64,000 nt of DNA, taken from positions 124,001-188,000 of the forward strand of contig NZ_JASZYK010000001.1 in assembly GCF_030317035.1 (NCBI RefSeq). The letters are read 5' to 3'. This DNA comes from Variovorax sp. J22G73 (lineage in GTDB: Bacteria > Pseudomonadota > Gammaproteobacteria > Burkholderiales > Burkholderiaceae_C). Below are positions 26,466 to 36,496 of this stretch, piece after piece. The notes below the pieces were generated by a model that was given only the letters and a program-made list of their open reading frames with translations, ran no database searches and had not been told where the DNA came from. Positions within the stretch are counted from its first letter, which is position 1. Each line of letters starts with the position of its first letter. Made by a program: the position numbers and the translations under genes.

Positions 26466-27938
26466 CTACTGCTCTTCGCCCCAGGAGAAGCCGTCGCGCG
26501 CAATCATCGCGCTCGACGCGCTCGGGCCCCAGGTGCCGGCCGCATAGGGGCGCGGGCCGCCGTCGGATTCCCAGCTCTCGATCAGCGGCTCCACCCAGCG
26601 CCAGGCCTCTTCCTGCTCGTCGCTGCGCACGAACAGGTTCAGCCGTCCGTCGATCACGTCGAGCAGCAGCCGCTCGTAGGCGCCCACGCGCTCGGAGCCG
26701 AAGCGCTTGTCGAAGTCCAGGTCGAGCTGCACCGGCGCCAGCTGGGTGGCGGCGCTGTTGGCGCCGTTGTTGCGCTGGCGGTTGTCCTGCGCCTGCGCGA
26801 GCATGTGCAGCTCGAGCCCGTCCTTGGGCTGCAGGTTGATCACCAGCTTGTTCACGTTGCCGGCCGGCGCGCGGTAGATGGCGTGCGGCGTGGGGCGGAA
26901 GTTGACCTCGATGCGCGCGTCGCGCGAGCCCAGGCGCTTGCCGGTCCGAATGTAGAAGGGCACGCCGGCCCAGCGCCAGTTGGCGATTTCGGTGCGCAGC
27001 GCCACGAAGGTCTCGGTGCGGCTGTCGGGCGGCACGCCGGGTTCGTCGCGGTAGCCCTGCACCCGCTCGCCGTAGGCCGTGCCGGCCGTGTACTGGCCGC
27101 GCACCGCGTGCAGGTTCAGGCTCTCGGGCGTCCAGGGCTTCAGCGCGCGGAGCACCTTGAGCTTTTCGTCGCGAATGGCGTCCGCGTGCGCGTTGATCGG
27201 CGGCTCCATGGCCACCGCGCACAGCAGTTGCAGCGCATGGTTCTGCACCATGTCGCGCAGCGCGCCGGTCTGGTCGTAGAAGGCGCCGCGCTTTTCCACG
27301 CCCAGGTCTTCGGCGATGGTGATCTGGATGTTGGCGATGTGCTCGCGGCGCCAGATGGGTTCGAACAGCGCGTTGCCGAAGCGCATCGCGAACAGGTTCT
27401 GCACCGAGGGCTTGCCCAGGTAGTGGTCGATGCGAAAGACCTGCTTTTCCTCGAGCACCTTGCTCACCGCCGCGTTGATGGCGCGGTTGGAGGCCAGGTC
27501 GTGGCCCAGCGGCTTTTCCAGCACGATGCGCGTGCTCGGCCCGTTCAGGCCGGCCGCGGCAATCTGCTCGACCACCTGCGTGAAGAGGGCGGGCGCGGTG
27601 GCCACGTACATCACGACCGTGTCGGCGTTGCGCTGCTTGAGCAGCTCGGACAGCCGCGCGTAGTCGTCGGGCTTGGACAGGTCCATGCGCAGGTAGTGCA
27701 GCATCGACGCGAACTTCTTGAACTCTTCCGGCGAGGGGCGCTTGGAGCCCTCGACCGCGCTGAAGCGCGACTGGATGAGCTCGCGGTACTGGTCGTCGGA
27801 ATGGTCGTCGCGCGCCACGCCGATGATGCGGCCATCTTGCGGAAGGCTGCCGTGCCTGAATGCCTGGAACAGCGCGGGCATCAGCTTGCGCCATGCAAGG
27901 TCGCCGGTGCCGCCGAACAGAACGAGATCGAAGCTCAT
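26466..27938 (-). CDS. zwf: Glucose-6-phosphate 1-dehydrogenase
   Basis: Oxidises glucose-6-phosphate to 6-phosphogluconolactone with NAD(P)+, entering the oxidative pentose phosphate and Entner-Doudoroff routes. Encodes 490 residues: N-terminal dinucleotide fold with FGGTGDLAWRK, catalytic RIDHYLGK with the His-Asp pair, and the C-terminal domain with WAGVPFYIRTGKRL. AAGGAAAG precedes the ATG at 27938. It diverges from the AfuABC-like importer; the 147-base region between holds a 12-bp palindrome (27996-28007). The same strand remains open as far as 31409, but that extension is antisense to the importer and is not coding. Confidence 0.97.
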   Translation of the reverse strand: MSFDLVLFGGTGDLAWRKLMPALFQAFRHGSLPQDGRIIGVARDDHSDDQYRELIQSRFSAVEGSKRPSPEEFKKFASMLHYLRMDLSKPDDYARLSELLKQRNADTVVMYVATAPALFTQVVEQIAAAGLNGPSTRIVLEKPLGHDLASNRAINAAVSKVLEEKQVFRIDHYLGKPSVQNLFAMRFGNALFEPIWRREHIANIQITIAEDLGVEKRGAFYDQTGALRDMVQNHALQLLCAVAMEPPINAHADAIRDEKLKVLRALKPWTPESLNLHAVRGQYTAGTAYGERVQGYRDEPGVPPDSRTETFVALRTEIANWRWAGVPFYIRTGKRLGSRDARIEVNFRPTPHAIYRAPAGNVNKLVINLQPKDGLELHMLAQAQDNRQRNNGANSAATQLAPVQLDLDFDKRFGSERVGAYERLLLDVIDGRLNLFVRSDEQEEAWRWVEPLIESWESDGGPRPYAAGTWGPSASSAMIARDGFSWGEEQ

Positions 27939-27995
27939 GAAAAACTTTCCTTTGTCTGGATGCCCGGCAGGCCGCGGGCCGGGTGCAGTCGCGAT

Positions 27996-28007
27996 GGTAC
28001 TTGTACC
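27996..28007. promoter_or_regulatory. Short palindrome in the zwf/importer divergent promoter region
   Basis: GGTAC-TT-GTACC is symmetric apart from the two central bases. It sits midway between the two divergent starts and could be an operator controlling both. TTGTAC (27999 region) and TACTAA, 16 bases apart, may form the rightward promoter. No known consensus is matched with confidence. Confidence 0.35.
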
Positions 28008-28085
28008 GATTTTCGAAACCTGTACTAAAGCTATGCTGACCCGTGGCCGCAAGGCCTTTTTTTGTTGATGAGGCGGAGATTCCCA

Positions 28086-29099
28086 ATGAAGAGCAAGATT
28101 TTTACCGCAGCCGCGCTGCTCGGCCTGTCGGCCATGGCCTCGGCCCAGACCGTGAATGTGATCTGTTCGGTGCAGGCCGAATGGTGCAACGTGATCTCCA
28201 CCGTGTACGCGCGCACCACGGGTGTTCGCATCAACATGGCGCTCAAGGGTTCGGGCGAGGCGCTGGCCCAGCTGATCGCCGAGAAGGACAACCCCAAGAC
28301 CGACGTGTGGTTCGGCGGCACCGGCGACCCGCACCTGCAGGCGGCCGAGCAGGGCCTTACGCTCGAATACAAGTCGCCCTCGCTGTCGCAGCTGCATCCG
28401 TGGGCGCAGCAGCAGGCCAGGCAGTCGGGCTACAAGACGGTGGGCATCTACTCGGGCCCGCTGGGCTTCGGCTACAACCCCGAGCTGCTCGCCAAGAAGA
28501 AGCTGCCCGTGCCCAAGACCTGGGCCGACCTGCTCAAGCCCGAGTACAAGGGCGACATCCAGGTGGCCAACCCCGCCTCCAGCGGCACGGCCTACACCAT
28601 GATCGCCACGCTGGTGCAGATGATGGGCGAGGACAAGGCCTTCGACTACCTGAAGGCGCTGCACAGGAACGTGGGCCAGTACACCCGCTCGGGCACCGGC
28701 CCCATCAAGGCGGTGGCGCGCGGCGAGACCGCGATTTCCATCAGCTTCGTGCATGACGGCCCGGGCGAGAAGATGCAGGGCTTTCCGGTGGAAACCATCA
28801 CGCCGAGCGACGGCACCGGCGCCGAGATCGGCTCCATGAGCATCGTGAAGGGCGCGCGCAACCTCGACGCGGCCAAGAAGTTCTACGAATGGGCGCTCAC
28901 GCCCGGCGCGCAGGAACTGGGCGCGGCCAACAAGCAGTTCCAGCTGCCGAGCAACGTCGCCGCCAAGCTCGACCCGCGCATTCCCGATTTCAAGAAGATC
29001 AAGTTCATCGACTACGACTACGCCAAGTACGGCGCCAGCGCCGAGCGCCGCCGCCTGATCGCGCGCTGGGAAAAAGACGTCAATTCGCTTCCCCGCTAA
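28086..29099 (+). CDS. AfuA/FbpA-like periplasmic binding protein
   Basis: Encodes 337 residues from ATG 28086; signal peptide to ...AMASAQ. It is a type II periplasmic binding protein of the iron/sugar-phosphate (AfuA) cluster. Tyrosines used for iron by true FbpA proteins are not arranged as a YY pair. Instead a His-Asp pair lies at 223-224 (FVHDGPG) and a Glu at 247 (GTGAEIGS). From memory, a similar His-Asp...Glu set contacts the ligand in AfuA, which binds glucose-6-P, fructose-6-P and sedoheptulose-7-P; this should be checked by alignment. Flanking zwf, tal and pgi fit a sugar-phosphate ligand. The usual database label would be iron(III) binding protein. Confidence 0.85.
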   Translation: MKSKIFTAAALLGLSAMASAQTVNVICSVQAEWCNVISTVYARTTGVRINMALKGSGEALAQLIAEKDNPKTDVWFGGTGDPHLQAAEQGLTLEYKSPSLSQLHPWAQQQARQSGYKTVGIYSGPLGFGYNPELLAKKKLPVPKTWADLLKPEYKGDIQVANPASSGTAYTMIATLVQMMGEDKAFDYLKALHRNVGQYTRSGTGPIKAVARGETAISISFVHDGPGEKMQGFPVETITPSDGTGAEIGSMSIVKGARNLDAAKKFYEWALTPGAQELGAANKQFQLPSNVAAKLDPRIPDFKKIKFIDYDYAKYGASAERRRLIARWEKDVNSLPR

Positions 29100-31358
29100 G
29101 TGAGCGCGCGTTCCAACGAGGGCGCGCCGGTCAACCCGGCGTCGCTGGCCGCGGCACGGCGCTCGCAGCGCTGGATCCGGGCGTGGGTACTGCTGGGTTT
29201 TGCGGCGTACCTGCTGCTGCCCTGGTATGCCATCCAGGATGCGACCTGGTACGAAGCCGTTCCCCAGGTGTTCGGCCAAGCCGAGGGCGCCAACGGCCTG
29301 ATGCAGGCGGCCACGCAGGGGCGCGGCTGGCTCTTCATCGGGCTGGCGGGGCTCGCGCTGTGCGCCATCGGTGCCTGGCTGCCGGCCGGCAAGGCGCAGG
29401 GGCGCTGGCTGCTGGCCGGGGGCGCCGCGGGCGCCATCGGGCTGACCGTCGCGGGCTTCACCATCGGCGCCAAGGGCTGGAGCCTTGCCGCGCTGAACAC
29501 GCAGTTCGGCGAGCTGGCCATCAACCAATTCGGCATCGGCGCGGGCGGCTTCGTGGCGCTCACGGCGCTGGTGCTGCTGGCGGCGTTCGGCTTGGCGCGG
29601 CTCGGCCTGTTCAAGGGCGACCTGTTCGTGTCCGCCGCCGTCATCGGCTGCGGGGTGCTGATGGCGCTGTTCATCGCGTACCCGGTGAGCAAGGCGCTGG
29701 CGGGTGCGTTCTTCAACGAAGACGGGCAGTGGTCCGCCAGTGCCTTCATCGCGCGCGTGTTCACCGAGCGCATCTGGGGCGTGGGCTGCCTGGCCGGCGG
29801 CGTGCGCTGCGGCGTGGCCTGGAACACGCTGGTGCTGGCGTTGCTCACGGCCGCGGGCACTACCTTTCTCGGCACGCTCATGGCGCTGATGGCCGAGCGC
29901 GGCAGCAAGCGCGGGCAGGGCGCCCTGCGCGTGCTGGCGCTGCTGCCCATCATCACGCCGCCTTTCGTGGTGGGGCTGGGGCTGATCCTGTTGTTCGGGC
30001 GTGCAGGCGTGGTCAACCAGGTGCTGGAGAGCGTGTTCGGCATCGAGCCCACGCGCTGGTTCTACGGCATGCCGGGCGTGCTGGTGGCGCAGCTGTTCGC
30101 GTTCACGCCCATCGCCTTCATGATCATGCGCGGCGTGGTGCAGGGCATTGCGCCCAGCCTGGAAGAGGCCGCGCAGATGCTGCGCGCCGACCGGCGCCGC
30201 ACCTTCTTCACCGTGACATTGCCGCTGCTGAAGCCGGGGCTGGCCAATGCCTTCCTGGTGGGCTTCATCGAGAGCATTGCCGACTTCGGCAACCCGGTGG
30301 TCGTGGGCGGGCAGTTCTCGGTGCTGTCGACCGACATCTTCTTCGCCATCGTCGGCGCGCAGTACGACCAGGGCCGCGCGGCCTCGCTGGCCTGGGTGCT
30401 CACGCTGTTCGCGCTCGGCGTGTTCGCGCTGCAGCGCGGCCTGCTCGGCAAGCAGAACTACACCACCGTGAGCGGCAAGGGCGACGCCGGCATCGCCATG
30501 GCGCTGCCCGACGGCGTGCGCCGCACCATCTACTGCGTGGCGCTGCCATGGATCGCCTTCACCGCCGTGGTCTACCTGTTCGCCTTCGCGGGCGGCTTCG
30601 TGCAGACCTGGGGGCGCGACTACACCTTCACGCTGAACCACTTCAAGAGCGCCTTCGCGCTCGAGTGGGGGCAGTTCGGGCTGGTGTGGGCGGGCACGGC
30701 GTGGAACTCGCTGATCACCACGCTCAAGCTGGCGGGCATTTCGGCGCCCATCACCGCGGCGCTGGGCCTGCTCATCGCGTGGCTGCTGGCGCGCAACGAG
30801 TTCAAGGGGCAGGGCTTCTTCGAGTTCGGCGCGCTGCTGGCCTTCGCCATCCCGGGCACGGTGCTGGGCGTGAGCTACATCCTGGCGTTCAACGTGCCGC
30901 CGTTCGAGCTCACGGGCACGGGGCTGATCATCGTGCTGTGCTTCATGTTCCGCAACCTGCCGGTGGGCGTGCGGGCGGGCACGGCGGCCTTCAAGCAGCT
31001 GGACCGCTCGCTCGACGAGGCCTCGCTGATGCTGCGCGCATCGACCTCGCAGACGCTCTTCAAGGTGGTGCTGCCGCTGTTGAAGCCGGCGCTGGTGGCC
31101 GCGCTGGTCTACAGCTTCGTGCGCGCCATGACGACGGTGAGCGCGGTGATCTTCCTGGTCACGGCCGAGAACGAGCTGGCCACTACCTACATCATCGGGC
31201 GCGTGGGCAACGGCGACTACGGCATCGCGCTGGCGTACTGCACGGTGCTCATGGTGCTGATGTCGCTGGCCATCGCGCTGGTGCAGTTCGTGGTGGGCGA
31301 GCGCAAGCTGGGGCGGCGCAAGGCGGGGGCACCCGTGGTGGCCGCGCCGGTGCATTGA
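29100..31358 (+). CDS. Fused two-domain ABC permease with extended N-terminus
   Basis: Encodes 752 residues from GTG 29100, which begins on the base right after the TAA of the binding protein. Two BPD-type permease halves are fused, as in FbpB/AfuB: the first coupling loop is near LEEAAQMLRADRRRTFF, the second near DEASLMLRASTSQTLF. The first ~220 residues add several extra membrane helices not needed for the core 12-helix fold, so the protein is longer than the usual 500-700. It forms the channel for the binding protein at 28086. Coupled translation with the binding protein is likely because there is no ribosome site gap. Confidence 0.92.
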   Translation: MSARSNEGAPVNPASLAAARRSQRWIRAWVLLGFAAYLLLPWYAIQDATWYEAVPQVFGQAEGANGLMQAATQGRGWLFIGLAGLALCAIGAWLPAGKAQGRWLLAGGAAGAIGLTVAGFTIGAKGWSLAALNTQFGELAINQFGIGAGGFVALTALVLLAAFGLARLGLFKGDLFVSAAVIGCGVLMALFIAYPVSKALAGAFFNEDGQWSASAFIARVFTERIWGVGCLAGGVRCGVAWNTLVLALLTAAGTTFLGTLMALMAERGSKRGQGALRVLALLPIITPPFVVGLGLILLFGRAGVVNQVLESVFGIEPTRWFYGMPGVLVAQLFAFTPIAFMIMRGVVQGIAPSLEEAAQMLRADRRRTFFTVTLPLLKPGLANAFLVGFIESIADFGNPVVVGGQFSVLSTDIFFAIVGAQYDQGRAASLAWVLTLFALGVFALQRGLLGKQNYTTVSGKGDAGIAMALPDGVRRTIYCVALPWIAFTAVVYLFAFAGGFVQTWGRDYTFTLNHFKSAFALEWGQFGLVWAGTAWNSLITTLKLAGISAPITAALGLLIAWLLARNEFKGQGFFEFGALLAFAIPGTVLGVSYILAFNVPPFELTGTGLIIVLCFMFRNLPVGVRAGTAAFKQLDRSLDEASLMLRASTSQTLFKVVLPLLKPALVAALVYSFVRAMTTVSAVIFLVTAENELATTYIIGRVGNGDYGIALAYCTVLMVLMSLAIALVQFVVGERKLGRRKAGAPVVAAPVH

Positions 31359-31374
31359 AACGAGAGAACAAGAC

Positions 31375-32418
<1,044 letters not shown>

Positions 32419-32430
32419 AACAATGGCGCC

Positions 32431-33093
32431 ATGAACGTGGTTTTCGATCTTGGCGCCGTGCTGTTCGCATGGGAGCCCACCCGCCTGGTACAGACGCATC
32501 TCGCGCCACACGCCCCCACTGAAGCCGCCGCGGCCGCCTTGGGACGGGCCCTGTTCCATCACGACGACTGGACCAGCTTCGATTGCGGCACCCGCACGCT
32601 GAACGACGCCATCGCCCGCATGTCGGCCCGGCTGGCCCTGCCGGCCGAGGCGCTGCATACCATGCTCGAAGGGCTGGGCGAGCGGCTGGAGCCGATCGGC
32701 GTGACGGTCGGCATGCTCGAGGAACTGATTTCGCACCGAGACGCCGGCCAGCCGCTGCGGCTGTACTACCTGTCGAACATGCCCGCGCCGTACGCCCGCG
32801 CCATCGAGCGCCGGCATGCGTTCATGCGGCGCTTCGACGGCGGCGTGTTCTCGGGGGACGTCAAGTTCCTGAAGCCCGAGCGCGAGATCTACGAGGTGCT
32901 GGCCATGCGCCACGGCCTGGACCCCGAGCAGACCGTGTTCATCGACGACTCCGCCGCCAACGTGGAAATGGCCCGTGCCTTCGGCTGGCACGCCATTCAT
33001 TGCACCGCGCCGGCCACGCTGCCGTCGCAGCTGCAGCGTTACCTGCCGGTCAACACCACCTTGTCGGTGTCGAACCCCAGGCTGCGGGCGTAG
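32431..33093 (+). CDS. HAD-superfamily phosphatase, YihX-like
   Basis: Encodes 220 residues. Motif I VVFDLGAVLF has the nucleophile Asp with Gly-Ala following, as in the YihX group, whose E. coli member dephosphorylates alpha-glucose-1-phosphate. Motif II is YYLSN, motif III Lys in KFLKPEREIY, and motif IV FIDDSAANVE. The four-helix cap lies between motifs I and II. The position behind an AfuABC-like importer and beside zwf/tal/pgi suggests a sugar-phosphate substrate, which is inference. Its last 55 bases overlap the convergent lipocalin gene. Confidence 0.87.
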   Translation: MNVVFDLGAVLFAWEPTRLVQTHLAPHAPTEAAAAALGRALFHHDDWTSFDCGTRTLNDAIARMSARLALPAEALHTMLEGLGERLEPIGVTVGMLEELISHRDAGQPLRLYYLSNMPAPYARAIERRHAFMRRFDGGVFSGDVKFLKPEREIYEVLAMRHGLDPEQTVFIDDSAANVEMARAFGWHAIHCTAPATLPSQLQRYLPVNTTLSVSNPRLRA

Positions 33094-33725
33094 TCCAGTT
33101 CGGCTTCCAGTACCGCAGCGTCCACCCGCGGCGCGCGCGACAGCACCCAGAGGTACTCGCGGTTAGGCGTGCCCACCAGCGACACCTGGTACTCGCGGTC
33201 CAGCTTCAGGATCCAGTAGTCGCCCCACACCATCGGCAGCCAGCTGAGCCACGACGGCGCAAAGCGCACCTCGAGCCGGCCGGCACCCGGCTGGCCCGCC
33301 ACCGGCACCACGCGCGCGCTGCCGATGGCCTCGTCGAAATTGCCGTCGGGCCGCACGCAGCGGTTCAGCACCTGCACGGTGCCGTCGGGCTGGGGCGTGT
33401 ACTCGGCGGTCACGGGGCCGCCGCAGTTCTTCTGGAAGCGGTTGGGCAGGCGCGCCTGCTCGTGCCAGATGCCCGCATAGCGCTGAAGGTCGACCGGCGC
33501 CACCACCTGCAGCGGCGCGCGCATCAGCGGTGCGCCGTCGGCCGGGCCGGCGGGCTGGGCGCGCGCGGTGCGTGCCGCGCCCAGCGCCAGCCAGGTGGCC
33601 ACGCCGCCGACCACGAAGGCCGTGGCCATGACACCGATCGCCTGGCTGGTGCGGCGGTCGTCGAAGGGCGGGGGCCGGACGGCGGGCGCGGCGCGGGCGC
33701 CGATGCGGCGGGGGCGTTGGGTCAT
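33039..33725 (-). CDS. Bacterial lipocalin (Blc-like)
   Basis: Encodes 228 residues from ATG 33725 preceded by AGGAG. A basic Arg/Pro-rich N-terminus is followed by one hydrophobic helix (about 35-55) that could be an uncleaved anchor or signal peptide; no lipobox Cys is seen, unlike E. coli Blc. The lipocalin domain carries the GxW-type motif YAGIWHEQARLPNRFQ and the cysteine in KNCGGPV, with a second in LNRCVRPDG, and ends DKVVLTGR. Blc-type lipocalins bind lysophospholipids or fatty acids at the envelope. The stop lies inside the 3' end of the HAD gene on the other strand. Confidence 0.88.
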   Translation of the reverse strand: MTQRPRRIGARAAPAVRPPPFDDRRTSQAIGVMATAFVVGGVATWLALGAARTARAQPAGPADGAPLMRAPLQVVAPVDLQRYAGIWHEQARLPNRFQKNCGGPVTAEYTPQPDGTVQVLNRCVRPDGNFDEAIGSARVVPVAGQPGAGRLEVRFAPSWLSWLPMVWGDYWILKLDREYQVSLVGTPNREYLWVLSRAPRVDAAVLEAELDYARSLGFDTDKVVLTGR

Positions 33726-33971
33726 GGGGGCACTCCTGAAAGGGGATGGAAACGTTCGGCTTGCCTGCAGCCTAGCCCCGGCGCAGGCCCTTTGGCCGTC
33801 AGTCGCGGACCACAGCCCCTGTAGGGCGGAAAGGCTGGAACACACCGACAACCCCACGGGCATCAGGCTGATGGAGCAGTGCGAAAACACGTGCTACGGT
33901 GCGCATGAAAACATCGGCCGACGCGCAACTGCGTGCAGGACTTGTCACCACCCGCACAGGATAATGATTTC

Positions 33972-34931
33972 ATGAACCAACTCGATGCCCTCCGCCAGTG
34001 GACCACCGTCGTCGCAGACACCGGTGACTTCAAGCAGCTCAGCGTTTCCAAGCCGCAGGACGCGACCACCAACCCGTCGCTGATCCTGAAGGCCGTTCAA
34101 AAGCCCGAGTACCGGCCCCTGCTCGACGACACCGTGAAGAAGCACGCGGGCAAGCCGCTGGACGAGGTCATCGACCGCCTGCTGGTCAATTTCGGCACCG
34201 AGATCCTTGAGATCATTCCGGGCCGCGTGTCCACCGAAGTCGATGCGCGCCTGTCGTTCGACACGGCCGCCACCATCGCCCGCGGCGAGCGCATCGTGGC
34301 GCTGTACAAGGCCGAAGGCATCGACACCGAGAAGCGCCTGCTCATCAAGGTCGCCTCCACCTGGGAAGGCATCGAGGCCGCGCGCGAACTGCAGAAGCGC
34401 GGCATCCACACCAACCTCACGCTGCTGTTCTCGTTCGCGCAGGCCGTGGCCTGCGGCGACGCGGGCGTGCAGCTCATCTCGCCCTTCGTGGGCCGCATCT
34501 ACGACTGGTACAAGAAGTCGGCCGGCGCCAAATGGGACGAGGCCGCCAGCGCCGGCGCCAACGACCCGGGCGTGAAGTCGGTGCGCCAGATCTTCGAGTA
34601 CTACAAGCAGCACGGCATCAAGACCGAGGTGATGGGCGCGAGCTTTCGCAACGTGGGCCAGATCAAGGCGCTGGCCGGCTGCGACCTGCTGACCATCAGC
34701 CCCGAGCTGCTGGCCGAGCTGGCCGCGAGCAACGAGCCGCTCGAGCACGCGCTCGACGCCAAGGCTGCCGCGAAGCAGAACGATGCGAAGAAGGTGAGCT
34801 ACGACGAGGCCGGCTTCCGCTTCGCGCTCAACGAAGACGCCATGGCCACCGAGAAGCTCGCCGAGGGCATCCGCGCCTTCGCGGCCGACGCCGTGAAGCT
34901 CGAGAAGCTCATGCAGGAAAGCGGCAAGTAA
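33972..34931 (+). CDS. tal: Transaldolase
   Basis: Transfers a dihydroxyacetone unit between sedoheptulose-7-P/glyceraldehyde-3-P and erythrose-4-P/fructose-6-P. Encodes 319 residues, the TalB length. The Schiff-base Lys is Lys126 in [12 protein letters not shown]; the N-terminal ATTNPSL motif and the C-terminal [10 protein letters not shown] are typical. The 246-base gap upstream (33726-33971) has no gene and no clear promoter. pgi follows after 2 bases, so the two form an operon. The start at [10 protein letters not shown] is chosen by family alignment; the ribosome site AGGA is 11 bases away. Confidence 0.96.
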   Translation: MNQLDALRQWTTVVADTGDFKQLSVSKPQDATTNPSLILKAVQKPEYRPLLDDTVKKHAGKPLDEVIDRLLVNFGTEILEIIPGRVSTEVDARLSFDTAATIARGERIVALYKAEGIDTEKRLLIKVASTWEGIEAARELQKRGIHTNLTLLFSFAQAVACGDAGVQLISPFVGRIYDWYKKSAGAKWDEAASAGANDPGVKSVRQIFEYYKQHGIKTEVMGASFRNVGQIKALAGCDLLTISPELLAELAASNEPLEHALDAKAAAKQNDAKKVSYDEAGFRFALNEDAMATEKLAEGIRAFAADAVKLEKLMQESGK

Positions 34932-34933
34932 CC

Positions 34934-36496
34934 ATGGTCATGACCCAACGCTGCGACCGCGCACCGGCCTGGGCGCAGCTGCAGTCCAGCTTCGACATCG
35001 CCGGGCGCCAGTTCGATGTGCGCCACGCCTTCGTCGACGACGCCGGCCGCTTCGCGCGCTTCAGCCAGGAGGCTCCCTATGTCTTCGCCGACCTGTCGAA
35101 GAACCTGATCGACGCGCGCACCGAAGAGCTGCTGCTCACGCTGGCGCGCGAATGCGGCCTGGAAGCGCACCGCGACGCCATGTTCGCGGGCGAGCACATC
35201 AACAACACCGAAGACCGCGCCGTGCTGCACACGCTGCTGCGCGCCCCGGCCGATGCGCCCACCGGCCCGAAGACCACCAACGAACTGCGCGAGGTGCACG
35301 CCACGCTCGACGCCATGCTGGCCTATGCCGAGCAGGTGCGCGGCGACCACACCATCACCGACGTGGTCAACATCGGCATCGGCGGCTCCGACCTGGGCCC
35401 GCAGATGGCGGTGCTGGCGCTGGCCGAGTTCGCGGCGCCGGGCAAGCGCTTTCACTTCGTCTCCAACGTCGACGGGCACGAGCTGGCCGGCGTGCTGAAG
35501 GGGCTGGCGCCGGAGCACACGCTGTTCCTCATCGCCTCCAAGACCTTCACCACCACCGAGACGATGACCAACGCGCTCTCGGCCAAGCGCTGGTACGAGC
35601 AGTCGGGCGGCACCGACATCGCGGGCCACTTCGCGGCGCTCACCACCAACGTGGAAGCGGCGAAGAAGTTCGGCATCACCACCACCTTCGGCTTCTGGGA
35701 CTGGGTGGGCGGCCGCTATTCGCTGTGGTCGGCCATCGGCCTGCCGATTGCGCTGGCCATCGGGCCCGAGGGCTTTCGCCGGCTGCTGGCGGGCGCGCAC
35801 GCGATGGACGAGCACTTTCGCACCGCGCCGCTCGCGCAGAACCTGCCGGTGCGGCTCGGGCTGCTCGACGTCTGGTACCGCAACTTCCACAAGTTCACCA
35901 GCCGCGGCATCGCGCCGTACCACAGCGCGCTGAAGCGGCTGCCGGCCTACCTCCAGCAGCTGGAAATGGAAAGCAACGGCAAGCAGGTGGACGCGAGCGG
36001 CAAGCCCGTGGCGTTCGGCACGTCGCCGGTGCTGTGGGGCGAGCCCGGCACCAACGGCCAGCACGCCTACTTCCAGATGCTGCACCAGGGCACCGACGTG
36101 ATCCCGCTCGAGTTCGTGGCGGTGCGCGACGCGGCGCACGACCTCGAAGGCCACCACCCCAAGCTGCTGGCCAACGCGCTCGCGCAGGCGCAGGCGCTCA
36201 TGGTGGGCAAGCTCGACGAGGGCGGCCACAAGAACTTTCCGGGCAACCGGCCGAGCACCTTCTTCGTGTTCGAGAAGCTCACGCCCGAGACGCTGGGCGC
36301 CTTCCTGGCGCTGTACGAGCACCGCGTGTTCACCAGCGGCGCGCTGTGGGGCATCAACAGCTTCGACCAGTGGGGCGTGGAACTGGGCAAGGTGCTGGCC
36401 AAGGACATCGAGCCGCGCCTCGCCTCGGGAGACGTGATGGGCCTGGACGCCTCGACGGCCGGCCTGCTGCAGCGCCTCAGCCCGCAGCAGCCGTAA
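34934..36496 (+). CDS. pgi: Glucose-6-phosphate isomerase
   Basis: Interconverts glucose-6-P and fructose-6-P. Encodes 520 residues. Diagnostic segments are NIGIGGSDLGPQM, the phosphate loop SKTFTTTETM, HQGTDVIPLEF, and the C-terminal GINSFDQWGVELGK containing the catalytic Lys. Two nearby ATGs (34934 and 34940) are possible. It is co-transcribed with tal. Its last 20 bases overlap the end of the convergent pdxA-like gene, so there is no room for a separate terminator. Confidence 0.97.
   Translation: MVMTQRCDRAPAWAQLQSSFDIAGRQFDVRHAFVDDAGRFARFSQEAPYVFADLSKNLIDARTEELLLTLARECGLEAHRDAMFAGEHINNTEDRAVLHTLLRAPADAPTGPKTTNELREVHATLDAMLAYAEQVRGDHTITDVVNIGIGGSDLGPQMAVLALAEFAAPGKRFHFVSNVDGHELAGVLKGLAPEHTLFLIASKTFTTTETMTNALSAKRWYEQSGGTDIAGHFAALTTNVEAAKKFGITTTFGFWDWVGGRYSLWSAIGLPIALAIGPEGFRRLLAGAHAMDEHFRTAPLAQNLPVRLGLLDVWYRNFHKFTSRGIAPYHSALKRLPAYLQQLEMESNGKQVDASGKPVAFGTSPVLWGEPGTNGQHAYFQMLHQGTDVIPLEFVAVRDAAHDLEGHHPKLLANALAQAQALMVGKLDEGGHKNFPGNRPSTFFVFEKLTPETLGAFLALYEHRVFTSGALWGINSFDQWGVELGKVLAKDIEPRLASGDVMGLDASTAGLLQRLSPQQP

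Noticed and set aside
28043..28064. GGCC-GCAA-GGCC followed by seven T residues just before the AfuA-like gene, resembling a terminator.
   Set aside because: The stem is only four base pairs. It is too weak to call, although some attenuation is possible.
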